DNA of 64,000 bases, taken from the NCBI GenBank assembly GCA_943737045.1, contig CALSFV010000268.1, positions 1 through 64,000 on the forward strand, read 5' to 3'. Shown piece after piece: positions 51,595 to 61,810 of this stretch; within the stretch, counting starts at the first letter, position 1, and every line of letters begins with the position of its first letter. Below the pieces are notes generated by a model. The model was not told where the DNA came from. It worked only from the letters and a program-made list of their open reading frames with translations, and ran no database searches. The position numbers were made by a program, and so were the translations under genes. Source of the stretch: Parapristionchus giblindavisi (lineage: Eukaryota; Nematoda; Chromadorea; Rhabditida; Diplogasteridae).

Positions 51595-51765
51595 TGAAAA
51601 TATTCGCTGTTCACGAACTTTTGTGCCGTCCTAATGAGGAAGAAGACGGCCACACGGCGCTACTCGAGCAGGCGCTGCTGTTTGCACATTGATGCTGTCG
51701 ACGAGGTCTAGCGGGAGGAGGCAATCGCAGACGCGATCGCCGTGACAACGACTCCCTCCATCATC
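51595..51765. other. Inverted copy of the GC-rich island
   Basis: Mirror of 43,300-43,470 in the right arm (coordinates sum to 95,065), essentially identical. Confidence 0.3.
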
Positions 51766-52707
51766 TATGACTGCAATGGAAATGTGAAAATATAGTCATT
51801 AAGTAGAATAGGAAGTAATACATTCGCACGATCAAATAGTACATCGAGAAAATAAAGGAAATTGAAAAAGTAAAGACGAAATACTACATCGAACTGCGCC
51901 AACACTAAGTTAACTACTACTTTAAGTGGATTATGGGCTTGGTTCAACTACCAATACCTAGTAGAACAGCAAGAGCACCGATTTAATACAGAATCAATCG
52001 AACAACACCGAATAATAAGTTCAAAACTAAGTGAAAACTCTATTGTTATCGCGAATTGAATTACTTGGCAAAATGCCAAATGAAGGTCTGTGCTACACTG
52101 TCGTGGCTGGATGACACGGAAAACTTAAACGCTATTTTGCTATTGGCAGATTTTGACTAAGACTACTCTAACGTCCAAACAGGAAAAAAACGAAGAAATG
52201 TGAGTAAAAACGAAAAACATTAAAAATTTAAAATTCCCGCTAAACATACAGTATGATTTGCGTCGTTCAAAAATTTCTCTACCCAAACATTTTCGGACCA
52301 GTGTGATTTGCCTTTTAATTGTTTTTTTCTCATTAATAGAAATTTTGTTTCAGTTTCTTTAGTCATTAAAACAACTTTTCATAACGGAAACTCATGATTA
52401 AGACTTTGAGAATCGAAAAGTATTCAGTACCCGCAGAAATAAATGATGAGCGCAAATGAGCGCCTCTGCGCGCCGCAGTGTTACTCGTGTACAAAAGGAG
52501 ATCGGGCTGTACTGTATAATTGTATACGACTATCCCTCAAAGTGAAGGAATAAATAAAACCAACTTACCATAAATCCCTGAAAATATATAAAAGTGGTAA
52601 AAGAAGTCTGCTTGCGCACTGACACCAGAGATACTCTTGTGGTACGAGCCACTGTAATTTATAACTTAGAAATTGAGTGGTAAGCCGGATCTCGGTGCTG
52701 GCCTTTA

Positions 52708-53013
52708 TTATAAAAAAAATAGATCAGGGGAATGATGCGCATACTTCTGAAAGCACCAGCCAGCATATGTCGATCGTATCGATAAGTCTTTAGAAAGTAA
52801 ATGATGCATCTTACAGTTTCCATTCATACGCAATGACAAAATACGAGTGAAGATTCCATAGTCATTTTGGAAAGGACTGAGCTGTCCAATATTTTTGTAT
52901 AAGACCAAGACAGCTGCTAAACTCGGTTCTTTAAAGCGTTTTAGAAAAATGGTAAATAAAAACATGAAATCAATACTGCTCCAATTGAGAAAATAAGCGT
53001 TATTTATCAACAT
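52708..53013 (-). CDS. 101-codon frame, copy in second tandem duplicate (hypothetical)
   Basis: Same frame with one Asn to Asp replacement relative to the other two copies. Confidence 0.13.
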   Translation of the reverse strand: MLINNAYFLNWSSIDFMFLFTIFLKRFKEPSLAAVLVLYKNIGQLSPFQNDYGIFTRILSLRMNGNCKMHHLLSKDLSIRSTYAGWCFQKYAHHSPDLFFL

Positions 53014-53036
53014 TTTAATAGTTCATATGAAAATAT

Positions 53037-53393
53037 TTAGAACAACGGCATATCTATCATTTTTTTGGTTATTTCATCCACTGGGATCTCATTTGATCTA
53101 ACAAGAGGTGTTTGGCTAAAACTGACGATCTGGTCGAACATAACCTTTTGTTTGATATATGAGCTCATTAATGTTGGCTCATGAACATTGAAAAACGTTA
53201 AATTCGCGTATTTGCTGCACTGCTTATGTGTATATTCAAGGTGGTATGTCTTCTTCTGGCTACAAAAGCTCTTTGAAATAACACTTTTTAACGCACTCAT
53301 AGTATTCAGCATATAGTTGCTACCTTCCTCTACTCTAACATTTGGCTTGTAGATTGTGAGGCACGAATACAAACTATCTGAAACGGTTCCCAT
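53037..53393 (-). CDS. 118-codon open frame in palindrome arm (hypothetical)
   Basis: The frame opens MGTVSDSLYSCLTIYKPNVR and has a fairly balanced composition, including several Lys, Glu and Pro, ending DEITKKMIDMPLF. No family recognised. The right-arm copy (61,128-61,481) is identical except for loss of one codon (Tyr), an in-frame 3-bp change. A 101-codon frame on the same strand follows 23 bases after its stop (52,708-53,013). It may be an exon of a decayed gene. Confidence 0.2.
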   Translation of the reverse strand: MGTVSDSLYSCLTIYKPNVRVEEGSNYMLNTMSALKSVISKSFCSQKKTYHLEYTHKQCSKYANLTFFNVHEPTLMSSYIKQKVMFDQIVSFSQTPLVRSNEIPVDEITKKMIDMPLF

Positions 53394-53550
53394 CGAAGGA
53401 GTAAATCATGATATCAAATATAAACAAATTGATGACATACAGACATACATTAACAAAATTAAAGAACTTGCAGTGAGTGTCCATTGTAAGAGTTGCAGTG
53501 AGTGTCCACCATCACATAGATGTATCTTAGGAAGGGAAGCCATGCATTAG
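53356..53550 (+). CDS. 64-codon Cys-containing frame (hypothetical, decayed)
   Basis: Reads through EGVNHDIKYKQIDDIQTYIN and then HCKSCSECPPSHRC, which has a small Cys cluster partly created by a local direct repeat of TTGCAGTGAGTGTCCA. It overlaps the opposite-strand 118-codon frame. The right-arm copy is at 60,971-61,201. No family recognised. Confidence 0.15.
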   Translation: MRHEYKLSETVPIEGVNHDIKYKQIDDIQTYINKIKELAVSVHCKSCSECPPSHRCILGREAMH

Positions 53551-53671
53551 GTTTCTCGATCTTGCACATATTTGGGTATATGTGTATGTACACCAGACAT
53601 TCATTGTTGAACAGAGTAGTATCGTATAAGCAGATCTGTTATATCTCTATTGCAGTACTGCCGTTACTGAC
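53536..53671 (+). repeat. Diverged direct repeat, copy 1
   Basis: About 136 bp similar to 54,063-54,197, roughly three-quarters identical by eye, with a shared core CAGATCTGTTATATCTCTAT. Mirrored in the right arm at about 60,850-60,985. Confidence 0.6.
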
Positions 53672-54062
53672 AAAATACGGAGAGAGACAGAACAAGTGGA
53701 CTAAGAAGTAATTAAAACAAGTGGGTTAGAATATATGCGCTGTGCACACTTACCACCTCAGGATATGCCTTAGTATTGCCATTAGAGAAATTGATCTCTG
53801 AATGATTGACAGAAATAGGCATAATATGTTCATACAGAAGAAATCAAAGATTAATGAGAGAGGAAACATCTCTAGCAAGAATGACCATGTAGAACGGGAC
53901 AACCAAACATTTTTTTATCGAGCTCAAATTGATGAAAGCGTTGAAAGAGACAGACTTGAATAAAAACATGGGTAATGTACCACGAAATTTTCACAAACAA
54001 CGTTGCACATGAGCGATATTTTGAAATACAATCATCACAAACAGCGGTGTGCGTTATGAAGC

Positions 54063-54197
54063 GTAGTCATGAATTAGGTGGATGGATCTTGTGCATAAAT
54101 GGGGTTATATGTCTGTACACCATACACGAACTGTTGAACAACATAGAATCGTTGTACAGATCTGTTATATCTCTATCGCTGTACAGCTGTTACTCAC
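54063..54197 (+). repeat. Diverged direct repeat, copy 2
   Basis: Partner of 53,536-53,671. Translations also correspond (SHALG..YTRHSLLN against SHELG..YTIHELLN), so an old duplicated coding exon is possible. It is part of a 116-codon frame at 53,975-54,325. Mirrored at about 60,324-60,458. Confidence 0.6.
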
Positions 54198-54744
54198 GAA
54201 CACTTCTCATAAAAAGAACTTCTACTACTTTTGACGTATCACAACATAATCTTTTTCTTCTCAATCACAACACATTGCAACATGGCCTATCTCTACATGT
54301 AGAGATACAGCTAAACGTCGGATAATGGAGAGGTACACATTACCAAGTGATATGATGCACATGATGGAAACTCCTTCCTTTTTCATAGATAACTGTGAGT
54401 ATTGAATACCGTGACTTTTACCAAAGTTTAGAATTTACCCAAATCACGTAGAGCTTATATCTTCAATGCATAGAGATATTACCTATAATGACATAAAAGT
54501 CATGCATATATTGTTAATGTTGTGGTCATTTTATGGATATTTCTACCTTGGAGATGTTTTAGGTAGCTCTATGAGTTGTATCTGGATGGAGAAATTGAGC
54601 AACTGAGTGCCTGAGGTGATGGATAAAGGTCGACGGGAAAGGGTTCAATGTAACTGATAGTTGAAAACACAGGTCAGTGGTGTAATAGATAGTATTGAAT
54701 CGGTGTAGATCACAATGTGCATTGAAAACTCACAATAGTGGATT

Positions 54745-55077
54745 TTGATAGGAATGCATAAGCGCAAGCATGCAGATGTTGTAGTGTTATTCGTTAGCTC
54801 AGAATATCTGAAGTGGAATGGCGTACATTTTCAAATGTTGTCATATTACATCACCTTGAAGTTATACTTTCCAATGTCCCAACAGTTCCTTTATATACTA
54901 CTGGTCACTCAATCATTATGGATTCGACGTACTTTCAAGAGAGATAGTTTCGTAAAAATCAGCAATCATTGTTTAAGGCCTGATGTAAAGATGTCTACTT
55001 TCGAGTGGGGTAGGCGTAAGAGCTTTCTTTCTGTTATTTACCCGTTAGACTCCTTCCAATTCTATTTGCAGCTATAA
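54745..55077 (+). CDS. 110-codon open frame in palindrome arm (hypothetical)
   Basis: The frame opens MIGMHKRKHADVVVLFVSSE; a hydrophobic middle (residues ~37-60) is followed by a basic end. Its inverted copy at 59,444-59,776 is identical, which reflects arm identity rather than selection. No domain recognised. Confidence 0.12.
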   Translation: MIGMHKRKHADVVVLFVSSEYLKWNGVHFQMLSYYITLKLYFPMSQQFLYILLVTQSLWIRRTFKRDSFVKISNHCLRPDVKMSTFEWGRRKSFLSVIYPLDSFQFYLQL

Positions 55078-55809
55078 ATTACTATTTCTCTCAAACATCT
55101 ATGTATACATCCTAGATGACTCATCAACGTCATCCAAACTTTATACAGCAATGAAAATTGAGTAGCACAATCATACTTGAACATACTATAAACGTTACAA
55201 CGCTGATCATCTGAGAGCTTTTCTTCTTCTTTTCACACACTTCCTGTAGATAGCATCGAACAATAATTAGAATAGAATTATTAAAACATGGAGGGATGTT
55301 CAATTTGTTGTTGTTATCTAAAAATGTAAAAAACGTAGACGACAGATTGATTATAGTAACGAGAGTATACACAGCCATATTCTAAGAGATTACAAATTTG
55401 ATGATTACATGTCAAAAACTCTCTGGTAGTCGAATAGTTATGGTAATGTATAAGTTTCGATCGTATACAATATTGTAGTCTAACATTCATATTTTCAATA
55501 TAATGGTGTGATCTTTGATACTATGGGCTATGAGTACATTTATCGAGACGAAACTAAATCATAATCACATTCGGCTGTGAGGCAAATCATAACGTGGACT
55601 ATTTATGGTGTGATGTTAGACGGTTAACCATGCGAGATTTAGCTGTTTGCATGTGTATCTTGAATCAAGTTGACATCTCCTTTAGTCTATATTAGTAGCC
55701 ATCCCTTATAAAATGTCGGCTGAAAGACTTGTGAACTTATCTATGTGTCTTCGTTGGGTCAGCAACATTTGATGCAGCATATACAACATGTTGATGTAAT
55801 GGTAACAGT
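55078..55809. other. AT-rich arm sequence without recognised gene
   Basis: Nothing beyond short chance frames was seen. Its mirror is 58,712-59,443. Confidence 0.4.
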
Positions 55810-55885
55810 GAACATATGCTAAAATTGGAACCGTACAGAGAAGATTAACATGGCACTGTTTAATGACGCAAATAGTGTCGTTAAT
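55810..55885 (+). pseudogene. U6 snRNA-like sequence (probable pseudogene)
   Basis: GAACATATGCTAAAATTGGAAC is followed by a complete ACAGAGA box (55,835-55,841) and AGATTAACATGGC. About 41 of the first 45 positions agree with the conserved 5' half of U6. The 3' half is degraded but keeps ATGAC-GCAAAT. The catalytic AGC triad reads AAC (55,847-55,849) and there is no terminal T-run, so it is probably dead. U6 pairs with U4 and U2 in the spliceosome. GAACATAT rather than CACATAT resembles the nematode U6 start. Confidence 0.7.
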
Positions 55886-56568
55886 TATATATTCAATATG
55901 TTCAAACATGAAACAAAAGTTGGCATATGAAAATAGTTTAAAAATGGTACAACACGTGAAATATAAGTACATCGAATCATTTATATGCTAATAATCGTGA
56001 AATAATTGTTCTTTCTAGTCCTGACGAACGGAGGTCACCAATGTCTAATTCACTTATGAGAATGGTATGCAGGCTCCAGTAAAAGAACTAGTCTCAGTAC
56101 TGGCATATCATCGTACCGGTGTGCATATAAACTTGTTGATAAAAAAGTGTCGGATTTGTGAATCTTCTTATTGCCCCTAGATAGAACCACTAAAATAGTA
56201 TGGAAAGGTGTTAAATTGTGGGTGAGGTATCGCTGAATAAGAATCGTGTCAACATATTCGAAAATAATGAGGATTGAATCGGATGTGGTTGAGATGCTCT
56301 AGCCTTCTGTAGGATCAATTCGAAATGCTTTGTTCAAATGAATAGTATGTCAATGGTTACATGGATTTGTTCCAACATCTTCCAGTTCGTCTGTACATAT
56401 TTACTGGAATACTCACCGTATGTGGCGCAATCGTAGTAGAGGAGACATTCATCTCAGCATTACAAGCTTACAGAACACCAGAGAATCATTGATTTCATGA
56501 TTTTTTGAGGTGCGCCCCTCACGTTTGAGATGGACAACTATAGAGTCCTCTGTTTTAGGCAACTCATA

Positions 56569-57952
56569 GAGGAGAAAATTGCTAGCTATTTCTTATTTTT
56601 CCGTCTTGGAGAGATATTTTTTCTTCATTCAAGAAAACTCAAAATTGTTCATTGAAGTACAAATGAAAACGTTGTTACAGTCCACTAGGATTACCGAACA
56701 GTACTTCCAGAAATTAGAAACTCTTCTAAAGAGTTTTACGATTTTTATCCTTGATAGAAAAGACGTGAGTGCAAGAACGAGAGTAGTCGAACCGTCCACA
56801 GATATAAGAATATGCATACCACAACAATATGACAAGAGTAAAACTTGAATTTTAACGGTTGTTATTGTTTCGAAAATGTGAAACATCTCGAATTATTATT
56901 TTTAAACGTCATATAAATGACCTAATGTATTCTTGAATATACAGATACTCAAGTTTATACACTCACGGTGAACAATCTCAAACATGAGACAATCAGTGGC
57001 GAATTAAGGTCTGGAAACACGGGTTAATGGACAAATACGTGCAAGTACAATCCACAAGATGCCCTACCTGCTCTACCTGGACATGATTTCACTCATTGTC
57101 GTTACAAGAGGGAGACGTGCAACCTCTGCCTTATTTGATTTTCTTACCTTGACAAATTTTCTAAGAACGGCTTTAAGACTGCAACTGTCACACATATGAG
57201 ACTCTCCAGTATGGTTCTCTCCGAAGCAATTCAGCTATATAATCACTATCTAAGTCGTTTGCCATGAGATTGCGTTTGCCACGTTTTCCCTGATCTGCTA
57301 ATCAACATTCTGCAATGAAAATGAAAACTTTATCAATTGAACAGCTAAACCACTTCTTCAACAGCACAGCTACTTAGATCATAGTAACATTAATGTTTAG
57401 ATTATTTTTTTGGGGTTTTCGTAAGTATGAAATACTGTAGCACTTGATAAAAATATAGGAATACTATCGCATGACATCATATTTTATTACCTTGTTTACT
57501 CGCGTTTGTACTTTCCTAATTTGTTGAATCAAACTGAACATCTCTCAAAATCTTCCTAGTGCGTTATAGGATCCAAAAAAAAACTCTGTTGTGAAAAAAT
57601 TTCTAATTATGTGCTATTCAAAGAGTAGTTAAAGGTAAAAGGTACATCAAGTTATTCAGGGTACAGTCCTGCGGGAGATCAATGCTAGGCCAGTGATAAT
57701 TCAAGCCCCAATTCAATCCTGAAAGCCTAATCTTTTCTTAGGACCTACTTTAATAATGTAGAAGTTAGTAGTTTAGTAACAAGGTGTAGTACATAAAGCA
57801 TGTTGCCTATAGCTAAGTATGAGGAGAGGAAAGAAGGATTACTATACAAAAACTCTTGCTCACACTCGATAGATGCATTTTTTTGTCTAAAATTAATGAT
57901 TTGGTGAGGTTTCAGTAGAATGTAAGCTCAGGATTATTGTTTACACTCATCG
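56569..57952. other. Loop of the giant palindrome (1,384 bp unique sequence)
   Basis: Unpaired sequence between the arms. It contains an 89-codon frame at 56,579-56,848 (plus) and, around 57,060-57,230, a stretch with a short coding-like reading (HCRYKRETCNLCLI, then a TGA, then a further open stretch). No domain recognised. The rest is AT-rich with no visible gene. Confidence 0.7.
56579..56848 (+). CDS. 89-codon open frame in the palindrome loop (hypothetical)
   Basis: The frame starts MLAISYFSVLERYFFF. Its second half is less biased (TRITEQYFQKLETLLKSF, later RKDVSARTRVVEP), which looks more like protein than most frames here. No family is recognised and there is no second copy in the window to test for constraint. 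It could be an exon of a decayed gene or chance. Confidence 0.15.
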   Translation: MLAISYFSVLERYFFFIQENSKLFIEVQMKTLLQSTRITEQYFQKLETLLKSFTIFILDRKDVSARTRVVEPSTDIRICIPQQYDKSKT

Positions 57953-58635
57953 TATGAGTTGCCTAAAACAGAGGACTCTATAGTTGTCCATCTCAAACGT
58001 GAGGGGCGCACCTCAAAAAATCATGAAATCAATGATTCTCTGGTGTTCTGTAAGCTTGTAATGCTGAGATGAATGTCTCCTCTACTACGATTGCGCCACA
58101 TACGGTGAGTATTCCAGTAAATATGTACAGACGAACTGGAAGATGTTGGAACAAATCCATGTAACCATTGACATACTATTCATTTGAACAAAGCATTTCG
58201 AATTGATCCTACAGAAGGCTAGAGCATCTCAACCACATCCGATTCAATCCTCATTATTTTCGAATATGTTGACACGATTCTTATTCAGCGATACCTCACC
58301 CACAATTTAACACCTTTCCATACTATTTTAGTGGTTCTATCTAGGGGCAATAAGAAGATTCACAAATCCGACACTTTTTTATCAACAAGTTTATATGCAC
58401 ACCGGTACGATGATATGCCAGTACTGAGACTAGTTCTTTTACTGGAGCCTGCATACCATTCTCATAAGTGAATTAGACGTTGGTGACCTCCGTTCGTCAG
58501 GACTAGAAAGAACAATTATTTCACGATTATTAGCATATAAATGATTCGATGTACTTATATTTCACGTGTTGTACCATTTTTAAACTATTTTCATATGCCA
58601 ACTTTTGTTTCATGTTTGAACATATTGAATATATA

Positions 58636-58711
58636 ATTAACGACACTATTTGCGTCATTAAACAGTGCCATGTTAATCTTCTCTGTACGGTTCCAATTTT
58701 AGCATATGTTC
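58636..58711 (-). pseudogene. U6 snRNA-like sequence, inverted copy
   Basis: Mirror of 55,810-55,885 in the right arm of the giant palindrome, with the same ACAGAGA box and the same AAC in place of the AGC triad. Confidence 0.7.
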
Positions 58712-61127
58712 ACTGTTACCATTACATCAACATGTTGTATATGCTGCATCAAATGTTGCTGACCCAACGAAGACACATAGATAAGTTCACAAGTCTTTCA
58801 GCCGACATTTTATAAGGGATGGCTACTAATATAGACTAAAGGAGATGTCAACTTGATTCAAGATACACATGCAAACAGCTAAATCTCGCATGGTTAACCG
58901 TCTAACATCACACCATAAATAGTCCACGTTATGATTTGCCTCACAGCCGAATGTGATTATGATTTAGTTTCGTCTCGATAAATGTACTCATAGCCCATAG
59001 TATCAAAGATCACACCATTATATTGAAAATATGAATGTTAGACTACAATATTGTATACGATCGAAACTTATACATTACCATAACTATTCGACTACCAGAG
59101 AGTTTTTGACATGTAATCATCAAATTTGTAATCTCTTAGAATATGGCTGTGTATACTCTCGTTACTATAATCAATCTGTCGTCTACGTTTTTTACATTTT
59201 TAGATAACAACAACAAATTGAACATCCCTCCATGTTTTAATAATTCTATTCTAATTATTGTTCGATGCTATCTACAGGAAGTGTGTGAAAAGAAGAAGAA
59301 AAGCTCTCAGATGATCAGCGTTGTAACGTTTATAGTATGTTCAAGTATGATTGTGCTACTCAATTTTCATTGCTGTATAAAGTTTGGATGACGTTGATGA
59401 GTCATCTAGGATGTATACATAGATGTTTGAGAGAAATAGTAATTTATAGCTGCAAATAGAATTGGAAGGAGTCTAACGGGTAAATAACAGAAAGAAAGCT
59501 CTTACGCCTACCCCACTCGAAAGTAGACATCTTTACATCAGGCCTTAAACAATGATTGCTGATTTTTACGAAACTATCTCTCTTGAAAGTACGTCGAATC
59601 CATAATGATTGAGTGACCAGTAGTATATAAAGGAACTGTTGGGACATTGGAAAGTATAACTTCAAGGTGATGTAATATGACAACATTTGAAAATGTACGC
59701 CATTCCACTTCAGATATTCTGAGCTAACGAATAACACTACAACATCTGCATGCTTGCGCTTATGCATTCCTATCAAAATCCACTATTGTGAGTTTTCAAT
59801 GCACATTGTGATCTACACCGATTCAATACTATCTATTACACCACTGACCTGTGTTTTCAACTATCAGTTACATTGAACCCTTTCCCGTCGACCTTTATCC
59901 ATCACCTCAGGCACTCAGTTGCTCAATTTCTCCATCCAGATACAACTCATAGAGCTACCTAAAACATCTCCAAGGTAGAAATATCCATAAAATGACCACA
60001 ACATTAACAATATATGCATGACTTTTATGTCATTATAGGTAATATCTCTATGCATTGAAGATATAAGCTCTACGTGATTTGGGTAAATTCTAAACTTTGG
60101 TAAAAGTCACGGTATTCAATACTCACAGTTATCTATGAAAAAGGAAGGAGTTTCCATCATGTGCATCATATCACTTGGTAATGTGTACCTCTCCATTATC
60201 CGACGTTTAGCTGTATCTCTACATGTAGAGATAGGCCATGTTGCAATGTGTTGTGATTGAGAAGAAAAAGATTATGTTGTGATACGTCAAAAGTAGTAGA
60301 AGTTCTTTTTATGAGAAGTGTTCGTGAGTAACAGCTGTACAGCGATAGAGATATAACAGATCTGTACAACGATTCTATGTTGTTCAACAGTTCGTGTATG
60401 GTGTACAGACATATAACCCCATTTATGCACAAGATCCATCCACCTAATTCATGACTACGCTTCATAACGCACACCGCTGTTTGTGATGATTGTATTTCAA
60501 AATATCGCTCATGTGCAACGTTGTTTGTGAAAATTTCGTGGTACATTACCCATGTTTTTATTCAAGTCTGTCTCTTTCAACGCTTTCATCAATTTGAGCT
60601 CGATAAAAAAATGTTTGGTTGTCCCGTTCTACATGGTCATTCTTGCTAGAGATGTTTCCTCTCTCATTAATCTTTGATTTCTTCTGTATGAACATATTAT
60701 GCCTATTTCTGTCAATCATTCAGAGATCAATTTCTCTAATGGCAATACTAAGGCATATCCTGAGGTGGTAAGTGTGCACAGCGCATATATTCTAACCCAC
60801 TTGTTTTAATTACTTCTTAGTCCACTTGTTCTGTCTCTCTCCGTATTTTGTCAGTAACGGCAGTACTGCAATAGAGATATAACAGATCTGCTTATACGAT
60901 ACTACTCTGTTCAACAATGAATGTCTGGTGTACATACACATATACCCAAATATGTGCAAGATCGAGAAACCTAATGCATGGCTTCCCTTCCTAAGATACA
61001 TCTATGTGATGGTGGACACTCACTGCAACTCTTACAATGGACACTCACTGCAAGTTCTTTAATTTTGTTAATGTATGTCTGTATGTCATCAATTTGTTTA
61101 TATTTGATATCATGATTTACTCCTTCG

Positions 61128-61481
61128 ATGGGAACCGTTTCAGATAGTTTGTATTCGTGCCTCACAATCAAGCCAAATGTTAGAGTAGAGGAAGGTAGCA
61201 ACTATATGCTGAATACTATGAGTGCGTTAAAAAGTGTTATTTCAAAGAGCTTTTGTAGCCAGAAGAAGACATACCACCTTGAATATACACATAAGCAGTG
61301 CAGCAAATACGCGAATTTAACGTTTTTCAATGTTCATGAGCCAACATTAATGAGCTCATATATCAAACAAAAGGTTATGTTCGACCAGATCGTCAGTTTT
61401 AGCCAAACACCTCTTGTTAGATCAAATGAGATCCCAGTGGATGAAATAACCAAAAAAATGATAGATATGCCGTTGTTCTAA
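61128..61481 (+). CDS. 117-codon open frame, right-arm copy (hypothetical)
   Basis: Inverted copy of 53,037-53,393 lacking one codon. The only visible indel between the two is a multiple of three, which is weakly compatible with constraint but also with chance. Confidence 0.2.
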   Translation: MGTVSDSLYSCLTIKPNVRVEEGSNYMLNTMSALKSVISKSFCSQKKTYHLEYTHKQCSKYANLTFFNVHEPTLMSSYIKQKVMFDQIVSFSQTPLVRSNEIPVDEITKKMIDMPLF

Positions 61482-61504
61482 ATATTTTCATATGAACTAT
61501 TAAA

Positions 61505-61810
61505 ATGTTGATAAATAACGCTTATTTTCTCAATTGGAGCAGTATTAATTTCATGTTTTTATTTACCATTTTTCTAAAACGCTTTAAAGAACCGAGTTTA
61601 GCAGCTGTCTTGGTCTTATACAAAAATATTGGACAGCTCAGTCCTTTCCAAAATGACTATGGAATCTTCACTCGTATTTTGTCATTGCGTATGAATGGAA
61701 ACTGTAAGATGCATCATTTACTTTCTAAAGACTTATCGATACGATCGACATATGCTGGCTGGTGCTTTCAGAAGTATGCGCATCATTCCCCTGATCTATT
61801 TTTTTTATAA
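61505..61810 (+). CDS. 101-codon open frame, present three times (hypothetical)
   Basis: The frame opens MLINNAYFLNWSSI and includes LKRFKEPSLAAVLVLYKNIG. Other copies are at 42,112-42,417 (minus) and 52,708-53,013 (minus; one Asn to Asp change). No recognised domain. It lies 23 bp after the 117-codon frame on the same strand. Confidence 0.15.
   Translation: MLINNAYFLNWSSINFMFLFTIFLKRFKEPSLAAVLVLYKNIGQLSPFQNDYGIFTRILSLRMNGNCKMHHLLSKDLSIRSTYAGWCFQKYAHHSPDLFFL

Larger units (their letters stand above)
42552..52514. mobile_element. 9,963-bp fold-back element with TA target duplication
   Basis: The element starts CAGTACAGCCCG and ends CGGGCTGTACTG, and is flanked by TA at 42,550-42,551 and 52,515-52,516. 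The empty site GGAATATAATTG is present at 41,915-41,926 and, inverted, at 61,996-62,007, so the insertion point and TA duplication are directly readable. Outer inverted arms are 42,552-44,750 (2,199 bp) and 50,548-52,514 (1,967 bp). They enclose two adjacent palindromes, P1 and P2. TA duplication and CAGT-type ends are typical of the Tc1/mariner superfamily. No transposase frame is visible, so movement would have depended on one supplied elsewhere. Confidence 0.9.
42530..53117. repeat. Tandem duplication, second copy, split by the 9,963-bp element
   Basis: The copy occupies 42,530-42,551 and resumes at 52,515-53,117. From the TA target to the end of the unit both copies span exactly 601 bp (41,920 to 42,521; 52,516 to 53,117). 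It differs from the first copy by a T>C change in the GAAATTAATA stretch. At that site the right palindrome arm agrees with the first copy. Confidence 0.9.
39922..56568. repeat. Giant palindrome, left arm (with duplication and 10-kb insertion)
   Basis: The left arm reads, inverted, as 57,953-64,000. Pairs sum to 103,922 for 39,922-42,521 and to 114,518-114,521 from 52,517 inward, e.g. 54,745 with 59,776. The 10,596-bp step between registers is explained exactly by a 631-bp tandem duplication plus a 9,963-bp element and its 2-bp target copy. Net arm length in the window is about 6.05 kb and the true outer end lies beyond it. Visible differences are few: a 3-bp GTA/TAG indel near 53,352, one A/T near 41,44x, and T/C near 52,970. 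It holds no intact gene I can recognise. Confidence 0.95.

Noticed and set aside
51595..51765. Ankyrin-repeat reading (EEEDGHTALL) in the GC-rich island
   Set aside because: Only about 37 codons are open, with a stop right after, and one DGHTAL-type match is too little to call a family.
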